NCBI RefSeq assembly: GCF_001747095.1
Contig: NZ_MDGP01000001.1
Location: forward strand, 727,001-791,000
Origin: Roseivirga sp. 4D4
GTDB taxonomy: Bacteria; Bacteroidota; Bacteroidia; Cytophagales; Cyclobacteriaceae
DNA: 64,000 nucleotides
Direction of reading: 5' to 3'
Shown: piece by piece, positions 1-9,383 of the stretch
Numbering within the stretch: the stretch's first letter is position 1
How the letters are laid out: every line of letters starts with the position of its first letter
Position numbers and translations under genes: made by a program
The notes under the pieces: model-generated
Databases searched by the model: none
What the model was told of the DNA's origin: nothing
The model's input: only the letters and a program-made list of their open reading frames with translations

Positions 1-804
1 ATTGGTAGTCAATTGAAGTACTTCATTCCAATCAGTTTCATTGACTGTCTGGTCTGCGTTTCTCGCAGAGAATACTTCAACTTTAGCCGCATAAGAACGA
101 GCAAATCTAGCTGCTTCATCAGCAGGTAATGTAACACCATTGAAGCCATTGAATGTAATGTCTGGGTTTGCATCGAATATGGCAGCCGCCTCTAAGAATC
201 TAGCTTTGGCAGCGTCTGCACATTCGCGGTATCCCGAAAACTCTAAAGAACCAAGTTCTTCATCGGTCAATTCTTCGCTCACAATAAAGCCTCTGTCAAA
301 GATGATAGATACCCAGCCAAGTGCAAGTCCCTGCATCATTCTCGCATTCGCCAAAACGATCGGGGTATTGTCTTCACCCGTAACTGGATCAATTGCTTTG
401 CCGTCAAAGTTGGCATTCATTACTTTAAGTACATCGTTTACAGGACCAATGGAGTTATAAATTCCCCTCCATGGGTTTCTGTTAACAAGTCTCGTTGATG
501 CCGTATTTGAGTTAACAAATGGTCTTGGTGGTATTCTACCACCATCGAACATGGCATAGTTTGTCCATGAAGATGAGAATACCTGTGCGGCAACACTCAA
601 GTACATGTTAGGATAAGATATCTGTGTTTGATTCCACCACTGCCCGTAAGCCCCCTGCACTAGGGCAGGGAACTCAGCAGGATTAGATAAAACACCATTA
701 ATATCTAATGCATTTAAATTTTCAACTTCTAAGTCTTCGCAACTCACAAACCCTATTAAGAGCACCGCTGCTAAGACTGATTTTATATTTCTTCTAAGTT
801 TCAT
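1..804 (-). CDS. SusD/RagB-family outer-membrane lipoprotein (C-terminus outside window)
   Basis: This is the substrate-binding lipoprotein partner of the SusC receptor immediately upstream. The 268 residues visible start MKLRRNIKSVLAAVLLIGF and continue to a lipobox ending at Cys about 21, which predicts a lipid-anchored, surface-exposed protein. The following segment (EDLEVENLNALDINGVLSNP, then WRGIYNSIGPVNDVL) is the typical SusD N-terminal helical region. It lies 28 bp after the SusC stop codon, so the two are co-transcribed. The glycan or peptide ligand cannot be deduced. The reading frame is open at position 1, so the gene is cut by the window and not broken. Confidence 0.93.
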   Translation of the reverse strand, partial: MKLRRNIKSVLAAVLLIGFVSCEDLEVENLNALDINGVLSNPAEFPALVQGAYGQWWNQTQISYPNMYLSVAAQVFSSSWTNYAMFDGGRIPPRPFVNSNTASTRLVNRNPWRGIYNSIGPVNDVLKVMNANFDGKAIDPVTGEDNTPIVLANARMMQGLALGWVSIIFDRGFIVSEELTDEELGSLEFSGYRECADAAKARFLEAAAIFDANPDITFNGFNGVTLPADEAARFARSYAAKVEVFSARNADQTVNETDWNEVLQLTTN

Positions 805-832
805 AAAAGTCTCGTTTAATGTTTTCAATCGA

Positions 833-3800
833 CTAAAAGTTCATTGAGATAGAACCTGAGAAAGTTCTGATCAGTGGGAACGCATAGCCATCAAACCTTG
901 CATTGATTCCACCCGCAGTTGGGTCAAATCCTCGGTACTTAGCAAGCAACAGCACGTTGTTTGCGATAAAGCTGAGTTGAACACTTTTGAAGACATTGGA
1001 CATTCCCAATTTCTCAAGTGTAGAATTACCCAACTCGTAGTTTACAGAAAGCTCTCTAAGTCTTACATGCGAAGCATCTTCAACATATTCAGCATTCAGT
1101 CTTCGACCATTGTAGATAGATTGACGGAAAGATGTCCAGTGTCTTTGACCCTCAGGACGATCTGCCTGATCATAATCAGGTCCCAAGCCGTCTCTATCGA
1201 GTGCCTGTAGTCCAGAATTATAGACATCTCCACCAATTTGAGCTTCCCACAGCATGTAGATGTTTACATTTTTCCATCTGAAGGCTGTTCTAAGTCCTAG
1301 GTTTAGGTCAGGACGTGCATTACCAATCACTAGCTCTTGCTCTTCCTCACCAGCTTCATTAACCAAAGGCACTACACGTTCGTCATTGGTGAACTGAGTA
1401 CCAGCAGGAATTACAAAACCTAAGTCGTTGATTTCATAATCATCTAGCGTAGAAGTGTTTCCTAGTCCGGCAAATTGACCATTCAAGACAATGCCATTCT
1501 CGTCTACGGTTAATTCAGATAGTGATTTAGCATATCTTCTTCCGTACATCTGAGTAAGCTCACTTCCTTCTCTCCAAATACCTGCACCTGCCGCCAATAC
1601 TTGTGGTGCATTAAATTCAGTAATGGTTTGAACAGTCCTGTCAGCTACCAAGTCGAACCTTAAGTTCATGTCTTGCTTTCTGATGGCGTTGTATCCCAAT
1701 GTGAATTCGAAAGTATTGGTTGATAATGTCGCAGCGTTCTGCACTTGAGTAGACCTACCACCTGTCGCAGCTACAGATATCGGCACAGTGAGTACCTGAT
1801 CTCTGTTTTCCTGATTAGAGTAGGAGGCCAAGAAGTCAAAACGATCCAAGAAGTTACCACTCAAGGTAAACTCTGTCTCTGTTGTGATATTCGGCTTCAG
1901 ATTAGGGTTAGCCAGTTGTTGAGGGAATGAAATCAATCCATCATTCACATTGGCTATTTCAAATCGGTCGTTGAATAGTGGTCTACCACCGGCTGTACCT
2001 AGTGAACCAGAAACTTTCAACTCCTGAAAACCTGGAATATCAAAATCCTCAGTAATTCTATAGGCAGCAGAAGCTCTGGAGAACCATTGCCATCTTTCTT
2101 GATCACCAAAGAGAGATGAACCATCATATCTCACAACAAAGTCAAGGATATACTTATCTAAGTAATCACCACCTACGGCAAAGGCATAACTGTCCGATCT
2201 TATCTGGATATCTCTGGTATCTGTAGCAGAGAAGAACTGGTAGCCAAGACCACTAGTGTCAGCCCTGGTAGCGGCAAGGTTGTTGAAGTTGCTTACACCT
2301 AAGAAGTCAGCATCAATAGTAAACCCTTGATCCTGACGATCCTCGTACTGGTACTTTAAGGTAGATCTCACATTGAAGTCACCAAAGTCTTTCACATAGG
2401 TCAATGCTGCACTAGCATTCACTGAGAAAGTCTCCGCAAAACCTCTGTCAATATCCCCTTGACCAGGATCGCCTACGACAGCTAAATAACCAGGGTTTTG
2501 GAAGGCCTGAGAGTTGTCCTGGCGTGTATCAAAACCAAAGATACCAGTGAATTTAAGGTCATCTGTGATGCTTAAATCACCTTGAGCACTACTAATGAAT
2601 CTCTTTCGCACTCGCTCATTGAAGTTATTACTCAATACATAGAATGGGTTGAAGAATGAATCTAGTATGAATGAGTTGGCATCATAGTTAAATGGACTGC
2701 CATCTTCTTCATTAGGAGCAAACCAATCAGCATCTGGAGAAGCGAAGATCAAACTTCCAATATTTCTAGGTCTGCGATCATCTCTATCCCAGATATACCT
2801 GGCTCTAATGCTTAAGTCAAAGCGATCGGAGAAGTTCTGATCAACACCCACAGCAAAGTTGTAACGTCTGTTACCTTCATGAAGGTCAATACCGCCAGTA
2901 GCATTTTGCTGCTCAAATGATACACTCACATTACCAGCAGCAGTTCTGTTGCTGAGTCTTATGTAGTTTCTAAATGATGTGCTTCCAGAAAAGAAATCTT
3001 CTAAGTGATCTCTGTATCTAGAGAAAGGCACTTCATTGATAGATGGATTTTTATCCAAAGCCAGACCATCATTATCTGTAATGATGTCTCCGTTAGCATC
3101 CGTCTGCTTGTTATGAAACCTTGCTTTCTCAGGGTGACGACCTTTGTAAGTGTTCTCAGAAATTACCTCACTTCTGAAGAAGACATTGGTTTGGCCTACG
3201 GCTAAGCCTTGTCCTGATTTTGTATAGATAGCAATTACTCCGTTGGCTGCACGAGAACCGTAAAGAGTAGCTGCAGAAGCACCTTTCAAGATTTCATATC
3301 GCTCAATGTCTTGCACACTGATATCCGATAAACTTCCCTCCAGAATGGCACCATCCAGTAATACTAATGGACCATTACCTGTTCTTAGGTTAGTAGCACC
3401 TCTTAATAGTATCTCAGGACCAGCACCAGGAACATTACTTGGTGAAATTCTAAGGCCCGCTACTTTACCTACCAATGCATTTCCTGCGTTAGCAGCAGGT
3501 GCTTTAGTCAATACTTCTGAATCGACAGAAGCAATGGTAAAGGATAGCTTCTCTTTAGGCGTAGCTGCAGCCACACCAGTAACAACAACATCGTCAAGTT
3601 GCTTCGCATCAATTTGCATAACAATATTGAAAACGGCTTGATTTCCTATTTGAACTTCCTGTGTTTGGAAACCCAAGAAACGGAACTCTAGCACTTCTGC
3701 ATTGTCTGGCACGGTAAGGCTAAAACGCCCATCCATACCTGTTTGAGTGCCAATTGTAGTTCCTTTCACTCTTACCGTTACTGTTGGCAGTGGTTGGTTA

Positions 3801-4237
3801 TCCTCTACACTAACCACTCGACCGGTGAGTGTTTTTTCCTCCACTACAACCACGCGTTCGTCAGTTTCTCTGGCGCTGTTTGGTACCTGAGCGACTGATA
3901 TATTCTTGTTAATCTGCTTGAAGTTCAGTGCTGCACTTCGCGAGATTGATTCAAGAATATCGGCCACAGTGTATTCGCCTTGTGGTAGATTGATTTTTAC
4001 CTTTTGATTGATGTCTTTCTTCTTGTAGAAGAACTTAAAAGGTGTGATGCCTTCGATGTTTTGGAAGGCCTGTGTGATGCTGACCTCTCGAAGTTCTAAG
4101 TTAACCTTGTAATCTCTAATGCTCTGAGCACTAGTACGGTTAGCCATTAGTGATGATATCAAAAAAACTTGAAGCACTATCCCATAAAGACAGTACGTCA
4201 CGCCTCGCTGCAACGAAGCCATGTATATATTTTTCAT
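833..4237 (-). CDS. SusC/RagA-family TonB-dependent receptor with N-terminal STN signalling domain
   Basis: Outer-membrane importer energised by TonB that works with the SusD partner downstream. I chose the ATG at 4237 because the frame upstream offers only a TTG at 4282; a second ATG at 4222 is possible. A signal segment is followed by a short STN (secretin/TonB N-terminal) domain at about residues 40-115, a CarboxypepD_reg-like beta sandwich (LTGRVVSVEDNQPLPTV), a plug with LRGATNLRTGNGPLVLLDG and the SusC signature around ASAATLYGSRAANGVI, then a long barrel ending in an aromatic strand (SGSISMNF). The STN domain is the part known to talk to FecR anti-sigma factors, and a FecR gene sits directly upstream, so ligand binding probably activates the sigma factor at 5471-5998. 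Confidence 0.95.
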   Translation of the reverse strand: MKNIYMASLQRGVTYCLYGIVLQVFLISSLMANRTSAQSIRDYKVNLELREVSITQAFQNIEGITPFKFFYKKKDINQKVKINLPQGEYTVADILESISRSAALNFKQINKNISVAQVPNSARETDERVVVVEEKTLTGRVVSVEDNQPLPTVTVRVKGTTIGTQTGMDGRFSLTVPDNAEVLEFRFLGFQTQEVQIGNQAVFNIVMQIDAKQLDDVVVTGVAAATPKEKLSFTIASVDSEVLTKAPAANAGNALVGKVAGLRISPSNVPGAGPEILLRGATNLRTGNGPLVLLDGAILEGSLSDISVQDIERYEILKGASAATLYGSRAANGVIAIYTKSGQGLAVGQTNVFFRSEVISENTYKGRHPEKARFHNKQTDANGDIITDNDGLALDKNPSINEVPFSRYRDHLEDFFSGSTSFRNYIRLSNRTAAGNVSVSFEQQNATGGIDLHEGNRRYNFAVGVDQNFSDRFDLSIRARYIWDRDDRRPRNIGSLIFASPDADWFAPNEEDGSPFNYDANSFILDSFFNPFYVLSNNFNERVRKRFISSAQGDLSITDDLKFTGIFGFDTRQDNSQAFQNPGYLAVVGDPGQGDIDRGFAETFSVNASAALTYVKDFGDFNVRSTLKYQYEDRQDQGFTIDADFLGVSNFNNLAATRADTSGLGYQFFSATDTRDIQIRSDSYAFAVGGDYLDKYILDFVVRYDGSSLFGDQERWQWFSRASAAYRITEDFDIPGFQELKVSGSLGTAGGRPLFNDRFEIANVNDGLISFPQQLANPNLKPNITTETEFTLSGNFLDRFDFLASYSNQENRDQVLTVPISVAATGGRSTQVQNAATLSTNTFEFTLGYNAIRKQDMNLRFDLVADRTVQTITEFNAPQVLAAGAGIWREGSELTQMYGRRYAKSLSELTVDENGIVLNGQFAGLGNTSTLDDYEINDLGFVIPAGTQFTNDERVVPLVNEAGEEEQELVIGNARPDLNLGLRTAFRWKNVNIYMLWEAQIGGDVYNSGLQALDRDGLGPDYDQADRPEGQRHWTSFRQSIYNGRRLNAEYVEDASHVRLRELSVNYELGNSTLEKLGMSNVFKSVQLSFIANNVLLLAKYRGFDPTAGGINARFDGYAFPLIRTFSGSISMNF

Positions 4238-4348
4238 ATATTTGCTCGTGTTTTTAGTTAAACATATAGATAGTAAGTCCAAGGTAGTCCTACTGCAATA
4301 GGCTGCCTTGGCATTTTTTGGGACTAGTTTTTCTTCATTGGCATTCCT

Positions 4349-5386
4349 TTAGTTTGTCAGTTTAATCATAATTTGTTTTTCGTTTATTGTACTCTCAAAC
4401 CCCATGGTATAACCTAAGGTGTTGAGTATATTTTCAAGGCTTTGTTTCTCGAAGCTTCCCGTTCCCTCATAGGTCAGCTTTTCAATTCCTTGCCCTTTTA
4501 CTTCAATATTTACATCATACCATCGCTCCAAGGTTTTGATGATTCTTGCGAGTGACATCTCTTTGAAGTTTAGACTATTGTCTTTCCAAGAGAGTACTCT
4601 TTCAGGCCTAAAAGTACTTTTAGACCATTTCTGAGAGGCTTTATTGAGGACCACCTGCTCATTGGGATTTAAGAATATCTTGAATTTATTCGTAGGGTTT
4701 TGGCTTCTTTTGACTTTCACCTTGCCTGTAGCAAGCGCAATGGAAGCACTGTCTTCATCACCATAGTCTCTGACATTGAAGGAAGTGCCGAGCGCCCTTG
4801 TGATCAGGTTTTTGGAGATGACAACAAAAGGGAGGTCTTCATCTCTGGCAACTTCAAAGAATGCTTCACCTTCTAAATGAATTCTTCGGTTGTCGATACC
4901 GAAGTTCTCATCATAGGTGATTTTCGTCTCTGAGTTGAGAATAACTTTCGACCCATCTCTTAGGTTGATGGTACTTCTGTGGCCTCTTGGCGTATTCTTT
5001 TCAATTTGTTCCGCTAAAATAGGAGTGGGGTCAGCAGCCTGATTATTGCTTGTAATAAAATAGCCGGCAGTTATCACCAATAATAAGATGGCCGTAATGA
5101 TCACCCACGAATTATTTCGTCTGTTTCTTACGATAATTCTCTTTTTAGTGGGTTTCGTTCGTTCGAATCCATTGTTAGCAGCGATCTCCTTTCGGATTCT
5201 GGCTGTCAGTTCGGATTCATCTATCTCATGAATATTGCCATCATGTGTCTTCTTCCATAATGATTTCAGTAATTCATTGGTAGTTTCTTCATCGAGATCA
5301 CTGATTAACCATTCATGCAGTTGATCCAACTCTTCCGGGGAGCAATCTTCTTTTAAAAAGTGATATATCAGATTTTTATCTTCCAA
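4349..5386 (-). CDS. FecR-family anti-sigma factor
   Basis: Inner-membrane regulator that holds an ECF sigma factor and responds to the STN domain of the receptor encoded next. The cytoplasmic N-terminus (to about residue 85) is followed by one membrane helix near residues 90-112 (WVIITAILLLVITAGYF), a periplasmic FecR domain (TPRGHRSTINLRDGSKVILN, EGEAFFEVARD) and a C-terminal DUF4974 domain (LNFKEMSLARIIKTLERWYD). The start is TTG at 5386: an in-frame stop lies just upstream and no ATG occurs until deep in the protein. It lies between the sigma gene (84 bp upstream) and SusC (about 110 bp downstream), the usual sigma-FecR-SusC-SusD order. Confidence 0.94.
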   Translation of the reverse strand: MEDKNLIYHFLKEDCSPEELDQLHEWLISDLDEETTNELLKSLWKKTHDGNIHEIDESELTARIRKEIAANNGFERTKPTKKRIIVRNRRNNSWVIITAILLLVITAGYFITSNNQAADPTPILAEQIEKNTPRGHRSTINLRDGSKVILNSETKITYDENFGIDNRRIHLEGEAFFEVARDEDLPFVVISKNLITRALGTSFNVRDYGDEDSASIALATGKVKVKRSQNPTNKFKIFLNPNEQVVLNKASQKWSKSTFRPERVLSWKDNSLNFKEMSLARIIKTLERWYDVNIEVKGQGIEKLTYEGTGSFEKQSLENILNTLGYTMGFESTINEKQIMIKLTN

Positions 5387-5470
5387 ACAGTTAAAAAATT
5401 ACGGTACCTATTAATAAATACACTGAAAAGTGAGGTTACCGTTACTCCTCACTTAAAAAATGTTGTTCAC

Positions 5471-5998
5471 CTATATAGAAATTGAATCTGTATAGATGTG
5501 TATCGACTTAATTGCCTTCCTGATCTGACCCTCAACCGTATTGATTGAAATGTTCAACCTTTCACTAATCTCTCGGTTAGAAAGGCCCTGAAAACGACTG
5601 AGTTCGAATATGAGTCTGCGCCTTGGAGGAAGTGCTTCAATGGCTTTGTGAAGCGTGTCTTCCATTTCTTTAAAAAGGACATCTTCCATAGTGCTATTGC
5701 CCACCAACAGCGCATCGGTAAGCTCAAGTGACCCTTTATACTTTTGATTATCGCGTATTTTATTGAGGGTAAGGTTCTTGGCTATTCTAAAGAGTAGACC
5801 ATCTACGGATAAGTTTAAATCCAACTTATCCCTATTGTCCCAAAACTTCACAAAAACATCTTGACATACCTCTTCTGCTTCCTCACGAGATTTCAACAGG
5901 GCATAACAGAAATTGAAAACCTTGGAAAGGTTCAAATACACGAATTCGTCCAGAGACTTTTCGTCTCCGGCTTTTAATTTTTCTAGCAACCGCTTCAT
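5471..5998 (-). CDS. ECF RNA polymerase sigma-70 factor (Bacteroidota family)
   Basis: Extracytoplasmic-function sigma factor of 175 residues, expected to direct transcription of the SusC/SusD genes that follow. Region 2 is visible near the N-terminus (FNFCYALLKSREEAEEVCQD then VFVKFWDNR) and region 4 near the C-terminus (LPPRRRLIFELSRFQGLSNR, then the helix-turn-helix NISINTVEGQIRKAIK). The length is typical for ECF factors without region 3. It has an ATG start and is followed by its FecR anti-sigma partner. By family knowledge it is released when the receptor signals through FecR. Confidence 0.95.
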   Translation of the reverse strand: MKRLLEKLKAGDEKSLDEFVYLNLSKVFNFCYALLKSREEAEEVCQDVFVKFWDNRDKLDLNLSVDGLLFRIAKNLTLNKIRDNQKYKGSLELTDALLVGNSTMEDVLFKEMEDTLHKAIEALPPRRRLIFELSRFQGLSNREISERLNISINTVEGQIRKAIKSIHIYTDSISI

Positions 5999-6303
5999 AA
6001 AGCCAATACTTTAAGTACCGAGAAATACTACGCTGCTAGTCTGAAGTAATTTGTTTAGAGTGTGTTGTTTGTGTAACGAGTTTGACCAAGAAAAGAACAT
6101 ATAATGTTGATTGAGTTTAAATAATTGACCTAAAATGCTAACGCATCTCGCAGGTTCGAGTTTTGTAAAACTGAATATTTCGTTCAACAATCTTCAAATC
6201 CTACGTATTCAACACAATTCAACGTATGAACTCCCCTTATGTGGGAAAAAAGAAAGGTCTCGAAATATCGAGACCTTTGAAACTATCTTTATTTAAATGG
6301 TCA
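5999..6303. other. Intergenic region between sigma-factor gene and pyrophosphatase gene
   Basis: About 305 bp with no credible gene. It must hold the promoter of the sigma/FecR/SusCD operon (minus strand) at its left end, although no clear -7/-33 pair could be picked out. At its right end it holds the terminator of the pyrophosphatase gene (6253-6278). Confidence 0.5.
6253..6278 (-). terminator. Rho-independent terminator of the pyrophosphatase gene
   Basis: Perfect 10-bp stem AAAGGTCTCG/CGAGACCTTT with a 6-base loop. Read on the minus strand it is followed by a T-rich tract (TCTTTTTTC). It lies about 25 bp beyond the stop codon of the gene at 6304-8544. Confidence 0.85.
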
Positions 6304-8544
6304 CTATTTGACCTCAGTGATCATTTCTTCGACTTCATCCACGTGAAGTTCTTTATTATCATCATTGATCACCTTAAGATCATCAGCATGTGAACCAGTT
6401 CCTGCGATCTCTCCCAAGATAGGAGCGATCACCAAACCAATCAAACAAGTAAGCTTGATCAGGATGTTCATTGAAGGTCCTGAAGTATCCTTGAATGGAT
6501 CACCAACAGTGTCACCAGTTACAGCTGCCTTATGCGCCTCTGATCCTTTATAAGTCATTTCTCCATCAATTTCAACACCTGCTTCAAATGACTTCTTAGC
6601 ATTATCCCATGCACCACCGGCATTGTTTTGGAAGATAGCCCAAAGTACACCAGATACAGCAACACCAGCCATATAAGCACCAAGAGGTTCAGCACCCATT
6701 GCAAATCCGATAATGATAGGGAAGATGATCGTGATGGCTCCAGGAAGCATCATTTCTCTAATGGCCGCTTTTGTAGAGATATCAACACACTTGCCGTACT
6801 CAGGAGTAGCAGTTCCTTCCATGATACCTGGAATCTCTTTGAACTGTCTTCTTACCTCTTTCACCATTTCCATTGCTGCTTTACCTACTGACTCCATCGC
6901 CAATGCAGAGAATACAACAGGAATCATACCACCGATAAATAAGGCAGCAAGTACGTCTGCTTTGAAAATGTTAATGCCATCTATACCTGTGAATGTCACA
7001 TAAGCAGCAAATAGGGCAAGAGCTGTCAAAGCTGCAGAAGCAATCGCAAATCCTTTACCGATCGCAGCAGTCGTATTACCTACTGAATCAAGAATATCAG
7101 TTCTTTCTCTTACCTCTTCTGGTAATTCACTCATTTCTGCAATACCACCAGCATTATCAGCAATAGGGCCGAAGGCATCGATCGCTAACTGCATTGCCGT
7201 AGTAGCCATCATAGCTGAAGCAGCAATACCAACACCGTAGAAACCAGCTAGCTCATAAGCTCCCCAAATAGCACCTGCAAAAAGTAGAATAGGAGCGAAA
7301 GTAGATTTCATACCAGTTGCCAGACCAGCGATAATGTTTGTTGCTGCACCAGTTGATGAGTTTTGAATAATGCTCATTACTGGCTTCTTACCAATAGCAG
7401 TGTAAAACTCTGTGAAGTAAGAAATAGCTGCACCTACAAAGAGCCCAACTAAAACAGCTCCAAATACTCTTAGAGAAGTAATCTCAACGATACCTTCTCC
7501 AAATAATTTCATTTGCATCGTTGCTGGCAACATCATATCGATAAGGAACCAGCATGCAATAGCAGTCAATATAATTGAGCCCCAGTTACCTTTATTCAAA
7601 GCAGCTTGAACTTCAGATTCTTTAGCGTCATTGTTGCTGATTCTAATCACCATAGCTCCTAGGATAGAGAAGATGATACCAGCACCCGCAATAACGAGCG
7701 GTAATAGAATTGGTCCAATACCACCAAAGTCATCAGTGATAGCTCCGCCCATGTCCTGGATTACATAGTTACCCAATACCATTGAGGCCAATACGGTCGC
7801 CACATAAGAACCGAACAAATCGGCACCCATACCTGCAACGTCACCTACATTGTCCCCAACGTTATCAGCAATAGTAGCAGGGTTACGTGGGTCATCTTCA
7901 GGAATTCCTGCCTCTACTTTTCCTACAAGGTCAGCTCCAACGTCAGCAGCTTTGGTATAAATACCACCACCGACTCTCGCGAAAAGTGCAATAGATTCAG
8001 CACCTAAAGAGAAGCCAGCAAGAGCTTCTAATACTATAGTCATATCACCAGTGCTTGTCCACTCACCATTCATAAAGAATTGGAACAAGAAGATGAAAAG
8101 GATACTTAGACCAAATACTGCCAAGCCAGCAACACCTAGTCCCATTACTGTTCCTCCAGTAAAAGATACTTTTAAAGCCTGTGGAAGGCTAGTTCTAGCC
8201 GCTTGAGTAGTTCTTACGTTAGCCGCTGTTGCGATTCTCATACCGATGTTTCCAGCCAGCGCTGAGAAGAATGCACCAATAACAAATGCCACAACAATAA
8301 ACCAGTGTGTAGTTTCTACTACAGTTGAGATAATTCCCAATAAAATTCCAGCTACTACTACAAAAATTGAAAGCACTCGGTACTCAGCGCTTAAGAATGC
8401 AAGGGCACCTTCACGGATGTAGTTGGCAAGGTCTTGCATTTTTTGATCGCCTGCATCTTGGTTGTTCACCCATCGTGATTTCACGATCATTACGAGCAAG
8501 CCGATTAGACCCAGAACGGGTACTGCATAAATTAGATATGACAT
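6304..8544 (-). CDS. hppA: Membrane-bound cation-translocating pyrophosphatase, K+-dependent type
   Basis: Integral membrane pump of 746 residues that couples hydrolysis of pyrophosphate to H+ and/or Na+ export across the inner membrane. The pyrophosphate site is at residues 201-236 ([20 protein letters not shown] then [15 protein letters not shown]), and a second Asp-rich site is seen as [14 protein letters not shown] near 455-467 and [14 protein letters not shown] near the C-terminus. The K+-dependence signature is [10 protein letters not shown] at 489-498: Ala sits where K+-independent enzymes have Lys, so I infer a K+-stimulated enzyme. Whether H+, Na+ or both are moved cannot be read by eye. 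It is monocistronic, with its own promoter box (8575-8582) and terminator (6253-6278). Confidence 0.96.
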   Translation of the reverse strand: MSYLIYAVPVLGLIGLLVMIVKSRWVNNQDAGDQKMQDLANYIREGALAFLSAEYRVLSIFVVVAGILLGIISTVVETTHWFIVVAFVIGAFFSALAGNIGMRIATAANVRTTQAARTSLPQALKVSFTGGTVMGLGVAGLAVFGLSILFIFLFQFFMNGEWTSTGDMTIVLEALAGFSLGAESIALFARVGGGIYTKAADVGADLVGKVEAGIPEDDPRNPATIADNVGDNVGDVAGMGADLFGSYVATVLASMVLGNYVIQDMGGAITDDFGGIGPILLPLVIAGAGIIFSILGAMVIRISNNDAKESEVQAALNKGNWGSIILTAIACWFLIDMMLPATMQMKLFGEGIVEITSLRVFGAVLVGLFVGAAISYFTEFYTAIGKKPVMSIIQNSSTGAATNIIAGLATGMKSTFAPILLFAGAIWGAYELAGFYGVGIAASAMMATTAMQLAIDAFGPIADNAGGIAEMSELPEEVRERTDILDSVGNTTAAIGKGFAIASAALTALALFAAYVTFTGIDGINIFKADVLAALFIGGMIPVVFSALAMESVGKAAMEMVKEVRRQFKEIPGIMEGTATPEYGKCVDISTKAAIREMMLPGAITIIFPIIIGFAMGAEPLGAYMAGVAVSGVLWAIFQNNAGGAWDNAKKSFEAGVEIDGEMTYKGSEAHKAAVTGDTVGDPFKDTSGPSMNILIKLTCLIGLVIAPILGEIAGTGSHADDLKVINDDNKELHVDEVEEMITEVK

Positions 8545-8574
8545 ATTTTAAAGTCGGTTAATTTTTAAGACCCG

Positions 8575-8582
8575 CAAAGATA
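8575..8582 (-). promoter_or_regulatory. Bacteroidota-type -7 promoter element upstream of hppA
   Basis: On the minus strand the bases read TATCTTTG, matching the TAnnTTTG consensus of the Bacteroidota housekeeping sigma factor. It ends about 30 bp before the hppA start codon. No good -33 TTG was found at the usual spacing, so it is a partial match. Confidence 0.45.
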
Positions 8583-8601
8583 AAAGAAGCACCTAAAAAA
8601 T

Positions 8602-8638
8602 GAAAACATGTCTAAGATTATATCTTGGACATGTTTTC
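8602..8638 (-). terminator. Rho-independent terminator downstream of the short-chain dehydrogenase gene
   Basis: Long inverted repeat GAAAACATGTC...GACATGTTTTC with an inner AAGAT/ATCTT stem. On the minus strand it is followed by a run of T (ATTTTTTAGG). It lies 43 bp beyond the stop codon at 8681 and just upstream of the hppA promoter box, so it insulates the two units. Confidence 0.85.
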
Positions 8639-8680
8639 TTGGGTTAACTACTTGATTGAAAGGGAGTTGTTTCTTTATTT

Positions 8681-9382
8681 CTAAGGCTTTAGACTACCTA
8701 CGCCACCATCAATTCCGATGACTTGACCGGTTATCCAGCTGGACTGATCGGATAAGAGCAATAACGCAGAGTGAGCCAGGTCTTCTGGTTGTCCAAATCT
8801 GCCTATAGGATGACGTTTGTTTGAAGCCTCTTTCTTGTCCTCATTCGCCAGTAATCGCTCGGCCAGAGGAGTCTCTGTTAATGATGGGGATAAGATATTT
8901 ACTCTTATCTGATGCATACTCCATTCTGCTGCTAGTGACTTACCCAAACCTTCAATGGCGCCCTTGGCAGTGGCAATAGAAGAATGAAAGTTCATACCAA
9001 GTTTGGCAGCAACTGTACTGAACAGCACAACAGAAGCTGTCTCAGCCTTCTTCAAACTCTTAAAGGCACCCTGCAATACTTTGATGGCACCCATTAGATT
9101 GATATCCAAATCAGATTGAAAGTCTTCAATCGACAGCCGGTGAAAGGGTTTGAGGTTGATCGTTCCGGGGCAGTACACCAGTCCATCTAGTACTTCAGGT
9201 ATAAATGAAAGGTCTGGAGATGGATCTGTAATATCAAGGTCATAATGCGTGACCCCAGCAAGACTTGGATTGTTTCGAGAGGCCGAAATAACTTCAACAC
9301 CTTGGTCGGATAGCATCTGGGCAATACTCTTTCCAATTCCAGAGCTTGCACCAATAATTAGTATTTTCTTTTCTTTCATCAT
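8681..9382 (-). CDS. Short-chain dehydrogenase/reductase (SDR), classical type
   Basis: NAD(P)-dependent oxidoreductase of 233 residues. The nucleotide-binding motif is at the N-terminus (ILIIGASSGIGKSIAQML), followed by the NNAG-equivalent region (LVYCPGTINLKP). Ser of the active site lies in VVLFSTVAAKLG; the usual YxxxK is replaced by a SSIATAKGAIEG segment, so the catalytic Tyr appears to be missing or substituted while Lys remains. The C-terminal GxDGG motif (VIGIDGGVGSLKP) is present. Two adjacent ATGs (9382, 9379) are possible starts. The gene follows the TonB receptor stop with a 1-bp gap, so translation is probably coupled, but the substrate is unknown. Confidence 0.88.
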   Translation of the reverse strand: MMKEKKILIIGASSGIGKSIAQMLSDQGVEVISASRNNPSLAGVTHYDLDITDPSPDLSFIPEVLDGLVYCPGTINLKPFHRLSIEDFQSDLDINLMGAIKVLQGAFKSLKKAETASVVLFSTVAAKLGMNFHSSIATAKGAIEGLGKSLAAEWSMHQIRVNILSPSLTETPLAERLLANEDKKEASNKRHPIGRFGQPEDLAHSALLLLSDQSSWITGQVIGIDGGVGSLKP

Positions 9383-9383
9383 A

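Noticed and set aside
140..460. Plus-strand frame of about 100 codons at the left edge
   Set aside because: Antisense to SusD, which has clear signal peptide and family pattern.
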